A stretch of DNA of 64,000 nucleotides from Brachybacterium avium (GCF_002216795.1 NZ_CP022316.1:3005205-3069204); one strand, 5' to 3'; shown: positions 55,066 to 64,000, counted from the stretch's first letter. Translations and numbers: made by a program. The notes: generated by a model not told the origin, from the sequence alone.

Positions 55066-56643
55066 CGGCACCGCCGGGAGACGAGGAGCCGCCCTCCTCG
55101 TCGTCCTCGTCGTCCTCGCGGTCCTCGCGGTTCTCGTCGTTGTCGTCGTGCGCCGTGCCGGATCCGTGCAGACCGCCCTGCTCGTCCTCGCGCGGTGCCC
55201 GCTCCTGGCCATCGCCGGACAGCAGCTTCTCCAGCTCGGCGTCGAAGTCCTCCGGCAGAGCGACGTCCGCCAGATCCTCGACCTCGGTCTGGGACGCCGC
55301 AGGCTGCGGGGCCTGCGGGCGCCCGGAGAGGACCTCCGGGGTGGGCAGCAGGTCCGGGTGATCCCATTTCGCCTCGCGACCGGCCTCGCCCTCCGTGTCC
55401 AGCACGCTCTCCCACCAGGCCAGCGCCTCGCGCACCCGGCGCGGGCGCAGCTCGATGCCGACCGTCTTCGAGAGCATCTGCTCGGCGGGACCGCCGGAGG
55501 CGCGACGTCGCCGCAGCACCTCGCGCATCGCCTCGAGCTCGGGGAGCTTCCCGTCCAGCGCCTTGGTGGTGACGTGATCCACCCACGCCTCGATCAGCGC
55601 CAGAGTGGTGGCCAGCTCTTCGAGCGCACGCTCCTGCGAGGCGCGACGGGTGAACACGAACATCTCCTCGGGGCGACGGGCCTGCATCGCCTCCGGGTCC
55701 GAGAGGTCCAGGTCGCGCACCATCTCATCGAGGGCGTCGAGGTCCAGCGTGATGCCGCGGGAGAAGTCCTCGATCGCGGAGAACAGCGCCTTCCCGAGCC
55801 ACGGGGTGGAGGCGAACAGCGCGGTGTGAGCGATCTCGCGGGCCGCCAGGAAGATGCGGGCGGCGCCCGGGTCCAGGGAATGCGCTGAGATCAGATCCTC
55901 GACGTTGGCGGCCACCAGCGCCGGCTCGCCGTCCCGGCCCAGCGGCAGGCCCAGGTCCGTGGTGCCCGCCGCTTCCCGGGCGAGAGAGCCGATGGCGTGG
56001 CCGAACTGCACCCCGAACATGGTCCCGCCGATGCGCTCCATCATCGCCGCAGGATCCCCGCCCGGGATCGGCATATCGGCGCCGCCGAACTCGCCCATCT
56101 GCCCCAGCTGGGCCGAGATCGCCTCGCCGATGGCCCCGGCCATGTACTTCGCGACCGGTTCGACGATGGGCTTCCAACGCGGAAGGGTGCGGGCCAGCCA
56201 GGTCCCGCGGCTGTACACGGCCAGCTCGGTCGAGGGCACGTCGACCGAGATCACGGGATCGAGCCACAGTCGCGCCACCTGCGCGGCCTGGCGCAGCTCG
56301 GAGGTCGCGGCGTCCGTCGGCGCGGGATCGCCCGGGGTCCCGGCCGGCTCGGGTGTCCCGGGGATCCCGGCCTGACCGGCCGCGGTGCGCCGCGCGATGT
56401 CCTCGGCCATGTCCCAGTTCACGGGACTGTCGCCCTGCGCGGCGAACATGTTCTGCATCTGCGCGGCGGCGGCACGCAGCTGGGCGGGATCCTGCGGCAG
56501 GTTCGCCTGCTGCGCGAGCGCCGACAGGTCCACCCCGTCCAGCGCCCCCTCGGGGAGCGCATCCCGAAGGTCTCTTTCAAGAAGCGCTTCAGCGCCTCCT
56601 CGTCCATGTCACCGGGTCCACCCGGGATCGGGGCATCACTCAT
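55055..56643 (-). pseudogene. Zinc-dependent metalloprotease-like protein (DUF2342), frameshifted near its start
   Basis: This is a member of the actinobacterial DUF2342 family, Rv3195-like. The start is the ATG at 56643 with GGAGGTGG just upstream, giving MSDAPIPGGPGDMDEE and LKRFLKETFG. The continuation DALPEGALDGVDLSALAQ is found only after a one-base repair at 56563-56565 (CCC on the + strand). The rest runs intact to 55055 with the family blocks GTMFGVQFGHAIG, AREIAHTALFASTPWL and FSRGITLDLDAL. The usual HExxH is not seen; REIAH is in its place. The repaired length is 529 residues. The C-terminal tail is very acidic (Asp/Glu repeats). Confidence 0.82.
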
Positions 56644-56711
56644 GGCCACCTCCAGCAGTCTGTGGGGCATCCAGCCTACCGACCCCTCCTGGGGATCAGC
56701 GGCGGGTGGGG

Positions 56712-56717
56712 CACAAT
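56712..56717 (+). promoter_or_regulatory. Putative -10 element (CACAAT) for a leaderless GTG-initiated transcript
   Basis: CACAAT ends 6 nt before the GTG at 56724. This supports the GTG, and therefore the full-length N-terminus of the PDZ protease, over the internal ATG at 56816. Confidence 0.4.
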
Positions 56718-56723
56718 GTCGGG

Positions 56724-57856
56724 GTGACCGATGCCCCCGCCCGTCCCACCCGCACCCGCCGAGCGAGGGCGTTCCTCGCCCGTTCCGTCGACGACGCGCA
56801 GCTGGCCCGCCCGCGATGGCGCTGATCTCGCTGGTCGTGCTGTGCCTGATGATCCTGGGCGGTTCGCTGCTGCCGGTTCCCTACGTCATCGAGCGGCCGG
56901 GCCCGGCGATCGATGTGCTCGGTGAGTACGACGACGAGCAGATCCTGGTCATCTCCGGCGCCGAGACCCACCCGACCGACGGGGAGCTGATGATGACCAC
57001 GGTCTCCGTGGACGGCGGTCCCGGGTACCGCGTCACCCCCGTGGAGGTCGTCGCCGCCTGGTTCGACCGCTCGAAGCTGGTGCTGCCCAAAGAGGTGGTC
57101 TTCCCCGAGGACCAGACGCGCGAGCAGACCACCCTGGTCAACACCGCAGCGATGAGCACCTCCCAGCAGGGAGCCGTCGCTGTCGCCCTGGACGAGCTCG
57201 GGATCGAGTACCGCGATGTGGTGATGATCGCCGGGGTCCAGACGGACGGCGCAGCCGAGGGCACCCTCGAGGCGGGCGACGTGATCGTCTCCGTCGCGGG
57301 CGGGACCGCCGATGGCATCGAGGGGTATCAGCGGCTGATCGAGGCCGTCCCCGACGGCGAGCCGATCCCGATGACCGTGCGACGCGACGGCGAGGAGATC
57401 ACCCTCGAGGTCCCCACGGCGATGGTCGATGGCACCCCCCAGATGGGGGTGATGCTCGCGCGCGGCCACGAGTTCCCGATGGACGTCCAGATCTCAGTGG
57501 GGGACATCGGCGGCCCCAGCGCCGGGATGATCTTCTCCCTCTCCGTCTATGACGAGCTGACCCCCGGGGCGCTGACCGGCGGCCATCGCATCGCGGGCAC
57601 CGGCACGATCGCCGCCGACGGCGCCGTCGGCCCCATCGGGGGGATCCGACAGAAGATGGTCGGCGCGCAGGAGACCGGCGCCGAGTACTTCCTGGCCCCC
57701 AGCAAGAACTGCGACGAGGTCGTGGGCCACGCCCCCGACGAGCTCGACGTGGTCGCGGTCTCCACCTTCCAGGACGCGCTGACCGCGACCGAGACCATCG
57801 CCGACACCGGCAGCACCGAAGGCCTTCCGACCTGTGAGGACGTGACCACCCCGTGA
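56724..57856 (+). pseudogene. PDZ-domain Lon-like (S16) serine protease, probable frameshift near its start
   Basis: This is a membrane-bound protease of the Rv3194c type. The N-terminus (MTDAPARPTRTRRARAF from the GTG at 56724) is in one frame. From the ATG at 56816 (MALISLVVLCLMILGGSLL, the membrane helix) the protein continues in the -1 frame. A missing C at 56810-56812 would join them into 377 residues. The external part has a PDZ domain (VMIAGVQTDGAAEGTLEAGD) and the S16 domain with catalytic Ser in GGPSAGMIFSLS and Lys in IRQKMVGA. If 56816 is the true start, the gene is intact but lacks the basic N-terminus and any ribosome site. Confidence 0.75.
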
Positions 57857-58543
57857 GCAAGAAGAATCGTCGTCGTAAACCCCCCAGACCCACCGTCGTC
57901 TTCGACTTCGGCGGAGTGCTGAGCGCCGGCCACGATCCGGTGCCCGACGTCCACGAGCTCCTCGGGGCGATGCCGAGGTGCTGGGCGAGGCCCTGTGGGC
58001 GCAGCGCGGCGCCTACGACCGCGGCGCCAGCAGCGCGGCCGAGTACTGGGGCGCGGTCGCCGGCGCCGTCGGCATCGAGCAGCTCTCGGAGGATGAGATC
58101 AGCGAGGTGCAGCGTGCGGATGACCGCTACTTCCTGCGCCTGGACCCGGCAGCGCGCTCGCTGATCCATGACCTCGCCCGCAACCAGGTGCGCCTGGCAC
58201 TGCTGTCCAACGCCTCCGAATCCTTCGGTGCCGCGGTGCGCCGCGCCGACTGGTTCGAGGCCTTCACCCTTGCCGTCATCTCCGGCGAGGAGCGGGCCGT
58301 CAAGCCCGGTCGGGAGATCTTCGAGGTGCTGCTGGACGTCCTGGCCCACGAGACCGGGGAGTGTCGATCCCCTCGGCGATCATCTTCTTCGATGATCGCC
58401 AGGCGAACGTCGACGCCGCGGCGGCGCTCGGCATCGACGCCCATCTGTGGCCGCGCAACGGCGATGAGCACCCCGCGGGCACCGAGCACGGTGCGGTGAT
58501 GGCGCGCCGCGTCCTCGCCGAACGCGGCATCTCCCTGGACTGA
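57853..58543 (+). pseudogene. HAD-family hydrolase, two frameshifts
   Basis: This is a HAD superfamily phosphatase-like protein. The GTG start overlaps the protease stop by 4 nt. Segment 1 carries the nucleophile motif VFDFGGVLS. After a missing base at about 57964-57969 it continues with EVLGEALWAQRG to LLSNASESFG (motif II) and GEERAVKPGREIFE (motif III Lys). After a second missing base at 58361 it ends with SAIIFFDDRQANVDAA (motif IV DD). With both repairs the protein is 230 residues with every HAD motif in order. Two independent lesions in one otherwise perfect gene suggest sequencing error. Confidence 0.82.
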
Positions 58544-58633
58544 ATCCGCCCGCGCACGTCCGCCTCCGCGCCCGGGAGGGTCGTACCCGTCATGTTCCGG
58601 GCCCCGCAGCGCCGGGCCGCGCAGGGATGCGGG

Positions 58634-58639
58634 TAGAGT
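58634..58639 (+). promoter_or_regulatory. Putative -10 element (TAGAGT) of the ettA transcript
   Basis: TAGAGT is identical to the -10 proposed for whiB7. Transcription would begin around 58646-58648, giving an 80-nt leader that opens with a 13-codon GTG-initiated ORF. Confidence 0.45.
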
Positions 58640-58647
58640 CGGGAGCC

Positions 58648-58689
58648 GTGACGTATCCCGTGCGGCGCCGCTCTGCGGCGCGCCGGTGA
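58648..58689 (+). CDS. Possible leaderless 13-residue Arg-rich upstream ORF of ettA
   Basis: GTG at 58648, 8 nt after a -10-like TAGAGT, opens the frame MTYPVRRRSAARR and stops at 58687-58689. Five to six of 13 residues are arginine. It ends 38 nt before the ettA start. Whether it is translated is unknown. Its length, position at the predicted transcript start and basic content resemble regulatory leader peptides of some ABC-F genes. Confidence 0.3.
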   Translation: MTYPVRRRSAARR

Positions 58690-58727
58690 GAATCCCCGGA
58701 ACCCCCACTCCCGAACAGGAACACGAG

Positions 58728-60409
58728 TTGGCTGAATTCATCTACTCCATGCACAAGGCCCGGAAGGCCGTGGGCGACAAGGTCATCCTCGATGACGTGT
58801 CCATGAGCTTCTACCCGGGGCGAAGATCGGCATGGTCGGCCCCAACGGCGCCGGCAAGTCGACCATCCTCAAGATCATGGCGGGGCTCGACCAGCCCTCC
58901 AACGGCGAGGCGCGCCTCAGCCCCGGCTACAGCGTCGGCATCCTGCTGCAGGAGCCGCCGCTGGACGAGTCCAAGACCGTCCTGGAGAACGTCCAGGAGG
59001 GCATGGGCGAGCTGTTCCAGAAGGTGCAGCGCTTCAACGCCATCGGCGAGGAGATGGCCGAGCCCGACGCGGACTTCGACGCCCTGATGGCCGAGATGGG
59101 CACGCTTCAGACCGACATCGACACCGCGAACGGCTGGGATCTGGACTCCCAGCTCGAGCAGGCGATGGACGCCCTGCGCTGCCCGCCCGGCGACGAGCCC
59201 GTCACGCACCTCTCCGGCGGTGAGCGCCGCCGCGTCGCGCTGTGCAAGCTGCTGCTGCAGAAGCCCGATCTGCTGCTGCTGGACGAGCCCACCAACCACC
59301 TCGACGCCGAGAGCGTGCTCTGGCTCGAGCAGCACCTGCAGCAGTACGAGGGCGCCGTCATCGCCGTCACCCACGACCGGTACTTCCTGGACCACGTCGC
59401 CCAGTGGATCGCTGAGGTCGACCGCGGCCAGCTCTACCCCTACGAGGGCAACTACTCCACCTACCTGGAGAAGAAGGAGGAGCGGCTCAACGTCCAGGGC
59501 AAGAAGGACCAGAAGCTCGCCAAGCGCCTCAAGGAGGAGCTGGAGTGGGTCCGCTCCAGCGCCAAGGGCCGGCAGGCGAAGTCCAAGTCCCGTCTGGCCC
59601 GCTACGAGGAGATGGCCGCGGAGGCCGAGCGCACCCGCAAGCTCGACTTCGAGGAGATCACCATCCCGCCGGGCCCGCGGCTGGGCAACCAGGTCATCGA
59701 CGCCAAGGACATCAAGAAGGGTTTCGGCGAGCGCGTGCTCATCGACGGCCTCTCCTTCTCCCTGCCGCCCAACGGCATCGTCGGCGTCATCGGCCCCAAC
59801 GGCGTCGGCAAGACCACGCTGTTCAAGACCATCGTCGGCCTGGAGTCCCTCGATGCGGGCGAGCTGAAGATCGGCCAGAGCGTGAAGCTCAGCTACGTCG
59901 ACCAGAACCGCGAGAACATCGACCCCGACAAGAACCTCTGGGAGGTCGTCTCCGACGGCCTGGACTTCATCCAGGTCGGCAAGGTCGAGATCCCCTCGCG
60001 CGCCTACGTCTCCCAGTTCGGCTTCAAGGGCCCGGACCAGCAGAAGAAGGCCGGAATCCTCTCCGGCGGCGAGCGCAACCGCCTGAACCTGGCGCTGACC
60101 CTCAAGCAGGGCGGCAACGTGCTGCTGCTCGATGAGCCCACCAACGACCTGGACGTGCAGACCCTCGGCTCGCTCGAGAACGCGCTGCTGGAGTTCCCCG
60201 GGTGTGCCGTGGTGGTCTCCCACGACCGCTGGTTCCTGGACCGGGTCGCGACCCACATCCTGGCCTTCGAGGGCACCGCGGAGAACCCGGCGAACTGGCA
60301 CTGGTTCGAGGGCAACTTCGAGGCCTACCAGGCCAACAAGGTCGAGCGTCTCGGTGAGGAGGCGGCGCGCCCGCACCGCGTGACCTATCGTCGCCTCACC
60401 CGCGACTGA
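58728..60409 (+). pseudogene. ettA: EttA-type ABC-F energy-dependent translational throttle protein, frameshifted near its start
   Basis: This ribosome-binding ABC-F protein has two ABC domains. The start is the TTG at 58728, with AGGA 8 nt upstream, giving the EttA-typical AEFIYSMHKARKAVGDKVIL. In the GGGG run at 58817-58820 one base is missing, and PGAKIGMVGPNGAGKST (Walker A) is reached only in the -1 frame. The rest is intact to 60409: LSGGERRRVALCKLLL, LLLDEPTNHLDAES, the P-site linker rich in Lys/Arg, VIGPNGVGKTTLFK, LSGGERNRLNLALTL and LLLDEPTNDLDVQT. The repaired length is 560 residues. E. coli EttA has 555. Confidence 0.9.
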
Positions 60410-60449
60410 CAACGATCCACCGGCCACCGGTGGCCGGCCTTCGGATCCG

Positions 60450-60485
60450 ACGGACCCCTGCTCGCCGCGGCGAGCAGGGGTCCGT
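60450..60485. terminator. Hairpin terminator after ettA
   Basis: ACGGACCCCTGCTCGCC (60450-60466) pairs perfectly with GGCGAGCAGGGGTCCGT (60469-60485), with only GC between, so the stem is 16 bp with a tetraloop. It lies between convergent genes. Confidence 0.85.
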
Positions 60486-60508
60486 CCTCGTCCGGGACCG
60501 GGAACCGC

Positions 60509-62065
60509 TCAGGCCTGCGCGAGCTCACCCGCCGGCGGGTCGAGGCTGGCGACCACCTTGGAGGAGGGGGAGCCGGATTCGTTGCCCGGCGACATCTCCC
60601 GGGTCACGAAGAGCCGCTGAGCGTTCTGCGGCGAGGTGAACTCGGAGGTGAACTCGATGGTCCCGTCCGGGTCGAGATCGAGCACACCGAGGCTGCGCTG
60701 GACCCCGTCGCTCTCCCCCCACAGCTCCAGGACCTCGCCCTGCCAGCCGGCGACCCCCTCTGCGCGCAGCGCGAGACCGTCCTCGGCCAGGACCGCCTGC
60801 CAGGTACCGTTGTCGCTGCTGCCCGCGATGAGCAGGGCCCCGGGGGCCACGGAGCGATCGACCCAGGTCGCGGCGAAGGCCTCGGAGTCCTCGAGCCGCC
60901 GGTGGCTGTCCAGCAGCAGCGCCCCCAGCACCAGCGAGGCGATCAGGGCCAGGGCGGCCACGGACCGGGAGACCCACGGGACCCGCCGGGTCCCTGCCCG
61001 GGCCCCTTGCTTCTCCCGGCGCCGACCGCGCCGCGAGCGCTCCTTCTCGTCCGTGGGACGGAACGCGAAGGCCGGGGCCGCGTCGGTGCCCTGCGCCGCC
61101 AGCGGCGGTGCGGCATCGGGCGAGGCCGGTGATCCGGCCGGCGGCTCCCCGGCGCCGACGTGCACACCGCCTGCCACCGGCGGCGGGCCGACGACACGGC
61201 GCTGGGTATCGGTGCCGAGCACCGGGGTGGAATAGGTGCCGCTGTAGGCCGCTTCCCCCTCACCCAGGGCGTCGCTCCCGGTGGCGACGGGGTCCGGGGC
61301 GCGGGCGCTGAATCCCTCGAGCACCGCGATGCGCAGGTCCCGTGAGGGAGGGACCGCGGTGAGCAGGGCGAGGCGGGCCGCGGCCTCGATCGCACGGAGG
61401 TGGATGCCGGCCGCCTCGGGGGAGCGGGTCAGCTCGCGCAGGCGCTGGCGCTCGCCCTCGTCGGCCAGGGCCAGGGCATCCAGAGAGCTCAGCCCCCGGG
61501 TCTCGGCATCGGGGGGACCGCCGAAGGGCACCAGCGCATCGAGCACCTCGGAGATGGTCAGCGCGGGCTGCTGCCGGGCGGCGCCGGTGAAGGGGAAGCG
61601 TCCCTGGGCCGCGGATTCGACCAGGGCCCGCTGCACCGGGGGGAGCTCCAGCAGCACCCGCAGCACATCGATCTCCCGCCGGTCGCTGGTGCGGTCCGCG
61701 GCGGGGCCCGGACCGGCCAGCGAGCGCACGTCACCGGTGGGATCGGTGGCCACGGCAGCGCGTCGGGCGCGATCCAGCACCGCGGCCTCCCCCGGCAGCC
61801 CGCTGGTGGCGAGGTCCCCGGCATCTCGCAGGCAGGAGCGCAGCACGGTCACGGCGAGCTTCTCCGCCCGGGCGGCGGATCCGGTGACATGGACGGCCAG
61901 CCCATGGATGCGAGGGCCGAGCACATCGACCAGTGCGCTGGCGGCGCGCTGGTCTCCGGCGGCGGTGCGCCGCAGCAGGGTCCGGACCGGATCGAGCCGT
62001 TCCCCGAGATCGACCGTGTCCTCCGGGATGGCCGGCATCTCGCCGGTGCGTGCGTCGCTCCCCAT
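60509..62065 (-). CDS. Fused sigma-factor-like / RskA-type anti-sigma membrane protein
   Basis: This 518-residue protein seems to join two partners in one chain. Residues about 25-80 (RTLLRRTAAGDQRAASALVD, GSAARAEKLAVTVLRSCLRD) resemble ECF sigma region 2. A segment near 130-175 (EIDVLRVLLELPPVQRALVE) resembles region 4. Around 195-250 (LDALALADEGERQRLRELTR, AAARLALLTAVPPSRDLRIA) it resembles an anti-sigma domain without zinc ligands. A Pro/Ala-rich linker, one membrane helix (about 366-387) and an external RskA domain (TWVDRSVAPGALLIAG, WQAVLAEDGLALRA) follow. GGAGG precedes the ATG. It is divergent from glgP. Domain calls are from pattern resemblance, and DNA-binding ability is doubtful. 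Confidence 0.65.
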   Translation of the reverse strand: MGSDARTGEMPAIPEDTVDLGERLDPVRTLLRRTAAGDQRAASALVDVLGPRIHGLAVHVTGSAARAEKLAVTVLRSCLRDAGDLATSGLPGEAAVLDRARRAAVATDPTGDVRSLAGPGPAADRTSDRREIDVLRVLLELPPVQRALVESAAQGRFPFTGAARQQPALTISEVLDALVPFGGPPDAETRGLSSLDALALADEGERQRLRELTRSPEAAGIHLRAIEAAARLALLTAVPPSRDLRIAVLEGFSARAPDPVATGSDALGEGEAAYSGTYSTPVLGTDTQRRVVGPPPVAGGVHVGAGEPPAGSPASPDAAPPLAAQGTDAAPAFAFRPTDEKERSRRGRRREKQGARAGTRRVPWVSRSVAALALIASLVLGALLLDSHRRLEDSEAFAATWVDRSVAPGALLIAGSSDNGTWQAVLAEDGLALRAEGVAGWQGEVLELWGESDGVQRSLGVLDLDPDGTIEFTSEFTSPQNAQRLFVTREMSPGNESGSPSSKVVASLDPPAGELAQA

Positions 62066-62195
62066 CGGGCGCCTCCGTGCGTTCTGAGCTCAGTGCTGGG
62101 CACCGCCCCCGCGGTGCCGGACCATTGTTGCAGGCAGTCGTGTCGGGCGTGGCGCCGGGAGGGCGAATCGCCGCGGCCACCGCCGCGAACTTCGC

Positions 62196-62338
62196 CGAAA
62201 GATCTTGCACGATGCGCCAGGGGTCGGCTATCTGAGATCTGACCGCGTTGTTTCCGACCGCCATCTGTGCTGGTGACTGAGGGTCGCAGGGAATGTGAGC
62301 TAAGGTCCGCGGCGCGCAAGATCAACGAAAGATCACTC
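62196..62338 (+). promoter_or_regulatory. Repeated CGAAAGATC motifs in the divergent gap before glgP
   Basis: CGAAAGATC occurs at 62196-62204 and 62326-62334. GATCTTGC (62201-62208) is also found inverted as GCAAGATC (62316-62323). These may be operators for a regulator of glgP or of the divergent membrane protein gene. The rest of the 295-bp gap shows nothing else I recognise. Confidence 0.3.
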
Positions 62339-62348
62339 GCCTCTCGGG

Positions 62349-62354
62349 TATCTT
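62349..62354 (+). promoter_or_regulatory. Putative -10 element (TATCTT) for a leaderless glgP transcript
   Basis: TATCTT ends 6 nt before the glgP ATG at 62361. GAGAG in the gap could be a weak ribosome site if transcription starts further upstream. Confidence 0.4.
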
Positions 62355-62360
62355 GAGAGC

Positions 62361-64000
62361 ATGCAGCCGCTCTCCACGATCACGGTCTCCTCCGACCTCC
62401 CGGATGTCCTCGCGCCGCTGCGCGAGCTGGCGTTGAACCTGCGTTGGACCTGGCGCCGACAGACCGCGGATCTGTTCCGCTCCCTGGACCCGCGAGCCTT
62501 CATCGCCAGCGGGGAGAACCCCATCGCGATGCTCCCGCAGGTGCCCGCCGGCCGCCTCGCCGAGGTCTCCCGCGACGAGGCCTTCCTCGCGCGGATGCGC
62601 GCCGAGGTCGGCGACCTGCGCACCTACCTCGACTCCGGCCGCTGGTTCCAGCGGACCGTCCCGGGCGCGCAGGACGGCAGCGAGAACACCTCGATCGCCT
62701 ACTTCTCCATGGAGTTCGGGATCACCCCGACCCTGCCGATCTACTCCGGCGGCCTCGGCATCCTCGCCGGTGATCATCTGAAGTCCGCCTCGGATCTCGG
62801 GGTACCGCTGGTCGCCGTCGGGCTGCTCTACCAGTGGGGCTACTTCTCCCAGTCACTGGACCGCAGCGGCTGGCAGCAGGAGGACTACCGGCTGAACGAT
62901 CCCACCGAGCTCCCTGTCGAGCCGGTCATCGATGCCACCGGCGAGCAGCTGGCGGTGGAGGTCACCCTGCCCGGAGCCCGCGAGGTCGCGATCACCGTCT
63001 GGAAGGCACAGGTGGGCCGGGTCCCGCTGCTGCTGCTGGACACCAGCCTCGAGTCCAACGACGAGCAGGCCCGCCAGATCACCGACCGGCTCTACGGCGG
63101 CGATCACGAGCACCGCATCCTGCAGGAGATCGTGCTGGGCATCGGCGGCGTCCGCGCGGTGGAAGCCTACAGCGCGCTGGAGGGCGCCCCGGTCCCGTCG
63201 GTGTTCCACCTCAACGAGGGCCACGCGGGCTTCTCGGGGCTGGAGCGCGTGGGCCGCAAGATGCAGGCCGGCTCCGGGTTCGCCGAGGCCGTCGCGGAGG
63301 TCCGCTCGGGCACCGTGTTCACCACCCACACCCCGGTGCCCGCGGGCATCGACCGCTTCGAAGCCTCCCAGCTGCGCGGCTACCTCGACGCCGACGGGTC
63401 CGGACTGTCACGGCTGATCCCGTCGCTGCCCGTGGAGGCGGCGCTCGCCCTGGGCATCGAGGACGGCGGTGACGTCTTCAACATGGCGCAGCTCGGCTTC
63501 CGCATCGCCCAGCGGTCCAACGGGGTGGCCAAGCTCCATGGTGCCGTCTCGCGGGCGATGTTCCAGGACCTCTACCCGGGCTTCGACGTCCCCGAGGTGC
63601 CGATCGGCTCGGTCACCAACGGTGTCCACCGTCGCACCTGGACCTCCACCCACCTGGATGACCTCTTCAAGAAGGCTCTGGGCGATGTGGACATCTCCTC
63701 GCTCAGCGACTGGAGCGCACTGTCCACCCTCACCGACCACGAGCTCACCGAGGCCCGCGACACGCTGCGCGGGGATCTGGTGACGATGGCGCGCCGCCAT
63801 GTCAGGGACTCGTGGCTGCGCCGCGGCGCCGACGAGGCCGAACTCGCCTGGACCGATCACATCCTGGACCCGAACGCGCTGACCATCGGCTTCGCCCGCC
63901 GGGTGTCGACCTACAAGCGCCTCACCCTGATGCTCTCGGATCCCGAGCGTCTGAAGCGGATCCTGCTGGATCAGGAGCGTCCCGTGCAGATCGTGGTGGC
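62361..64000 (+). CDS. glgP: Alpha-glucan (glycogen) phosphorylase, 3'-truncated by window edge
   Basis: This enzyme releases glucose 1-phosphate from glycogen or other alpha-1,4-glucans. The visible 546 residues start at the ATG 62361 (MQPLSTITVSSDLPDVLAPL) with the DUF3417-type N-terminal domain of the short actinobacterial/archaeal GlgP form. Then comes the well-conserved AYFSMEFGITPTLPIYSGGL and GILAGDHLKSASDLGVP. The substrate loop HLNEGHAGFSGLE, FTTHTPVPAGIDRF and IGFARRVSTYKRLTLML follow. The PLP-lysine region lies beyond the window. The frame is uninterrupted. It links with pgi and pfkA as carbohydrate use. Confidence 0.94.
   Translation, partial: MQPLSTITVSSDLPDVLAPLRELALNLRWTWRRQTADLFRSLDPRAFIASGENPIAMLPQVPAGRLAEVSRDEAFLARMRAEVGDLRTYLDSGRWFQRTVPGAQDGSENTSIAYFSMEFGITPTLPIYSGGLGILAGDHLKSASDLGVPLVAVGLLYQWGYFSQSLDRSGWQQEDYRLNDPTELPVEPVIDATGEQLAVEVTLPGAREVAITVWKAQVGRVPLLLLDTSLESNDEQARQITDRLYGGDHEHRILQEIVLGIGGVRAVEAYSALEGAPVPSVFHLNEGHAGFSGLERVGRKMQAGSGFAEAVAEVRSGTVFTTHTPVPAGIDRFEASQLRGYLDADGSGLSRLIPSLPVEAALALGIEDGGDVFNMAQLGFRIAQRSNGVAKLHGAVSRAMFQDLYPGFDVPEVPIGSVTNGVHRRTWTSTHLDDLFKKALGDVDISSLSDWSALSTLTDHELTEARDTLRGDLVTMARRHVRDSWLRRGADEAELAWTDHILDPNALTIGFARRVSTYKRLTLMLSDPERLKRILLDQERPVQIVV

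Overview
The window is a 64 kb piece of a high-GC actinobacterial chromosome. It is almost fully coding, and its genes belong to actinobacteria-specific families (AdnAB, WhiB7, UvrD2, DUF3107, DUF3117, DUF3417-type GlgP). Gene content and order suggest a member of the Micrococcales, perhaps Brachybacterium or another Dermabacteraceae. That placement is inferred from family resemblance, not from a search. There are no tRNAs, rRNAs, insertion sequences, prophage or CRISPR arrays that I can see. The window looks like conserved core chromosome, not an island.

Layout. Positions 1-8.4 kb hold the end of dnaE, an EEP-family hydrolase, an acyl-CoA dehydrogenase, an SDR epimerase, and phosphofructokinase and glucose-6-phosphate isomerase on the minus strand. 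Positions 8.6-14.2 kb are an oligopeptide/dipeptide ABC importer (binding lipoprotein, two permeases, fused double ATPase). Positions 14.3-36 kb keep an order I recall from Mycobacterium tuberculosis Rv1165-Rv1232c: typA, a 7Fe ferredoxin, dapC, gltA, dapD, dapE, a LOG-family protein, DUF3117, an O-methyltransferase, tatB, then mrp, DUF1003, a soluble MgtE/CBS protein, a Pro-aminopeptidase and a PHP-domain protein. Positions 36-58.5 kb resemble Rv3211 down to Rv3194c: DEAD-box helicase, metallophosphoesterase, DUF3107, TetR, adnA, adnB, a phosphotransferase, nudC, uvrD2, whiB7, zinc ribbon, YgjP-like peptidase, NUDIX, DUF2342 metalloprotease, Lon-like PDZ protease and a HAD hydrolase. The right end holds an EttA-type ABC-F protein, a one-piece sigma/anti-sigma-like membrane protein, and the start of glgP.

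Functional themes. Lysine/peptidoglycan synthesis is represented by dapC, dapD and dapE. Central carbon metabolism is represented by pfkA, pgi, gltA and glgP. DNA break repair and antibiotic stress are represented by adnAB, uvrD2, nudC and whiB7.

Two signals run through the window. First, seven conserved genes are each broken by one (once two) missing bases in or beside G/C runs: dppDF, mrp, the phosphotransferase, the DUF2342 protein, the PDZ protease, the HAD gene and ettA. All eight lesions are -1 shifts, and five lie within 2.3 kb. This looks more like assembly or sequencing error than gene decay. Second, many genes have a TANNNT-like -10 hexamer ending 6-7 nt before the start codon, which predicts leaderless transcripts.

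The most interesting candidates are the fused sigma/anti-sigma-like protein, the whiB7 leader (AT-rich promoter, 35-codon upstream ORF, hairpin), a short Arg-rich leaderless ORF ahead of ettA, tandem repeats that start at or contain stop codons at two loci, and DnaA-box-like sites in the 536-bp gap after whiB7.
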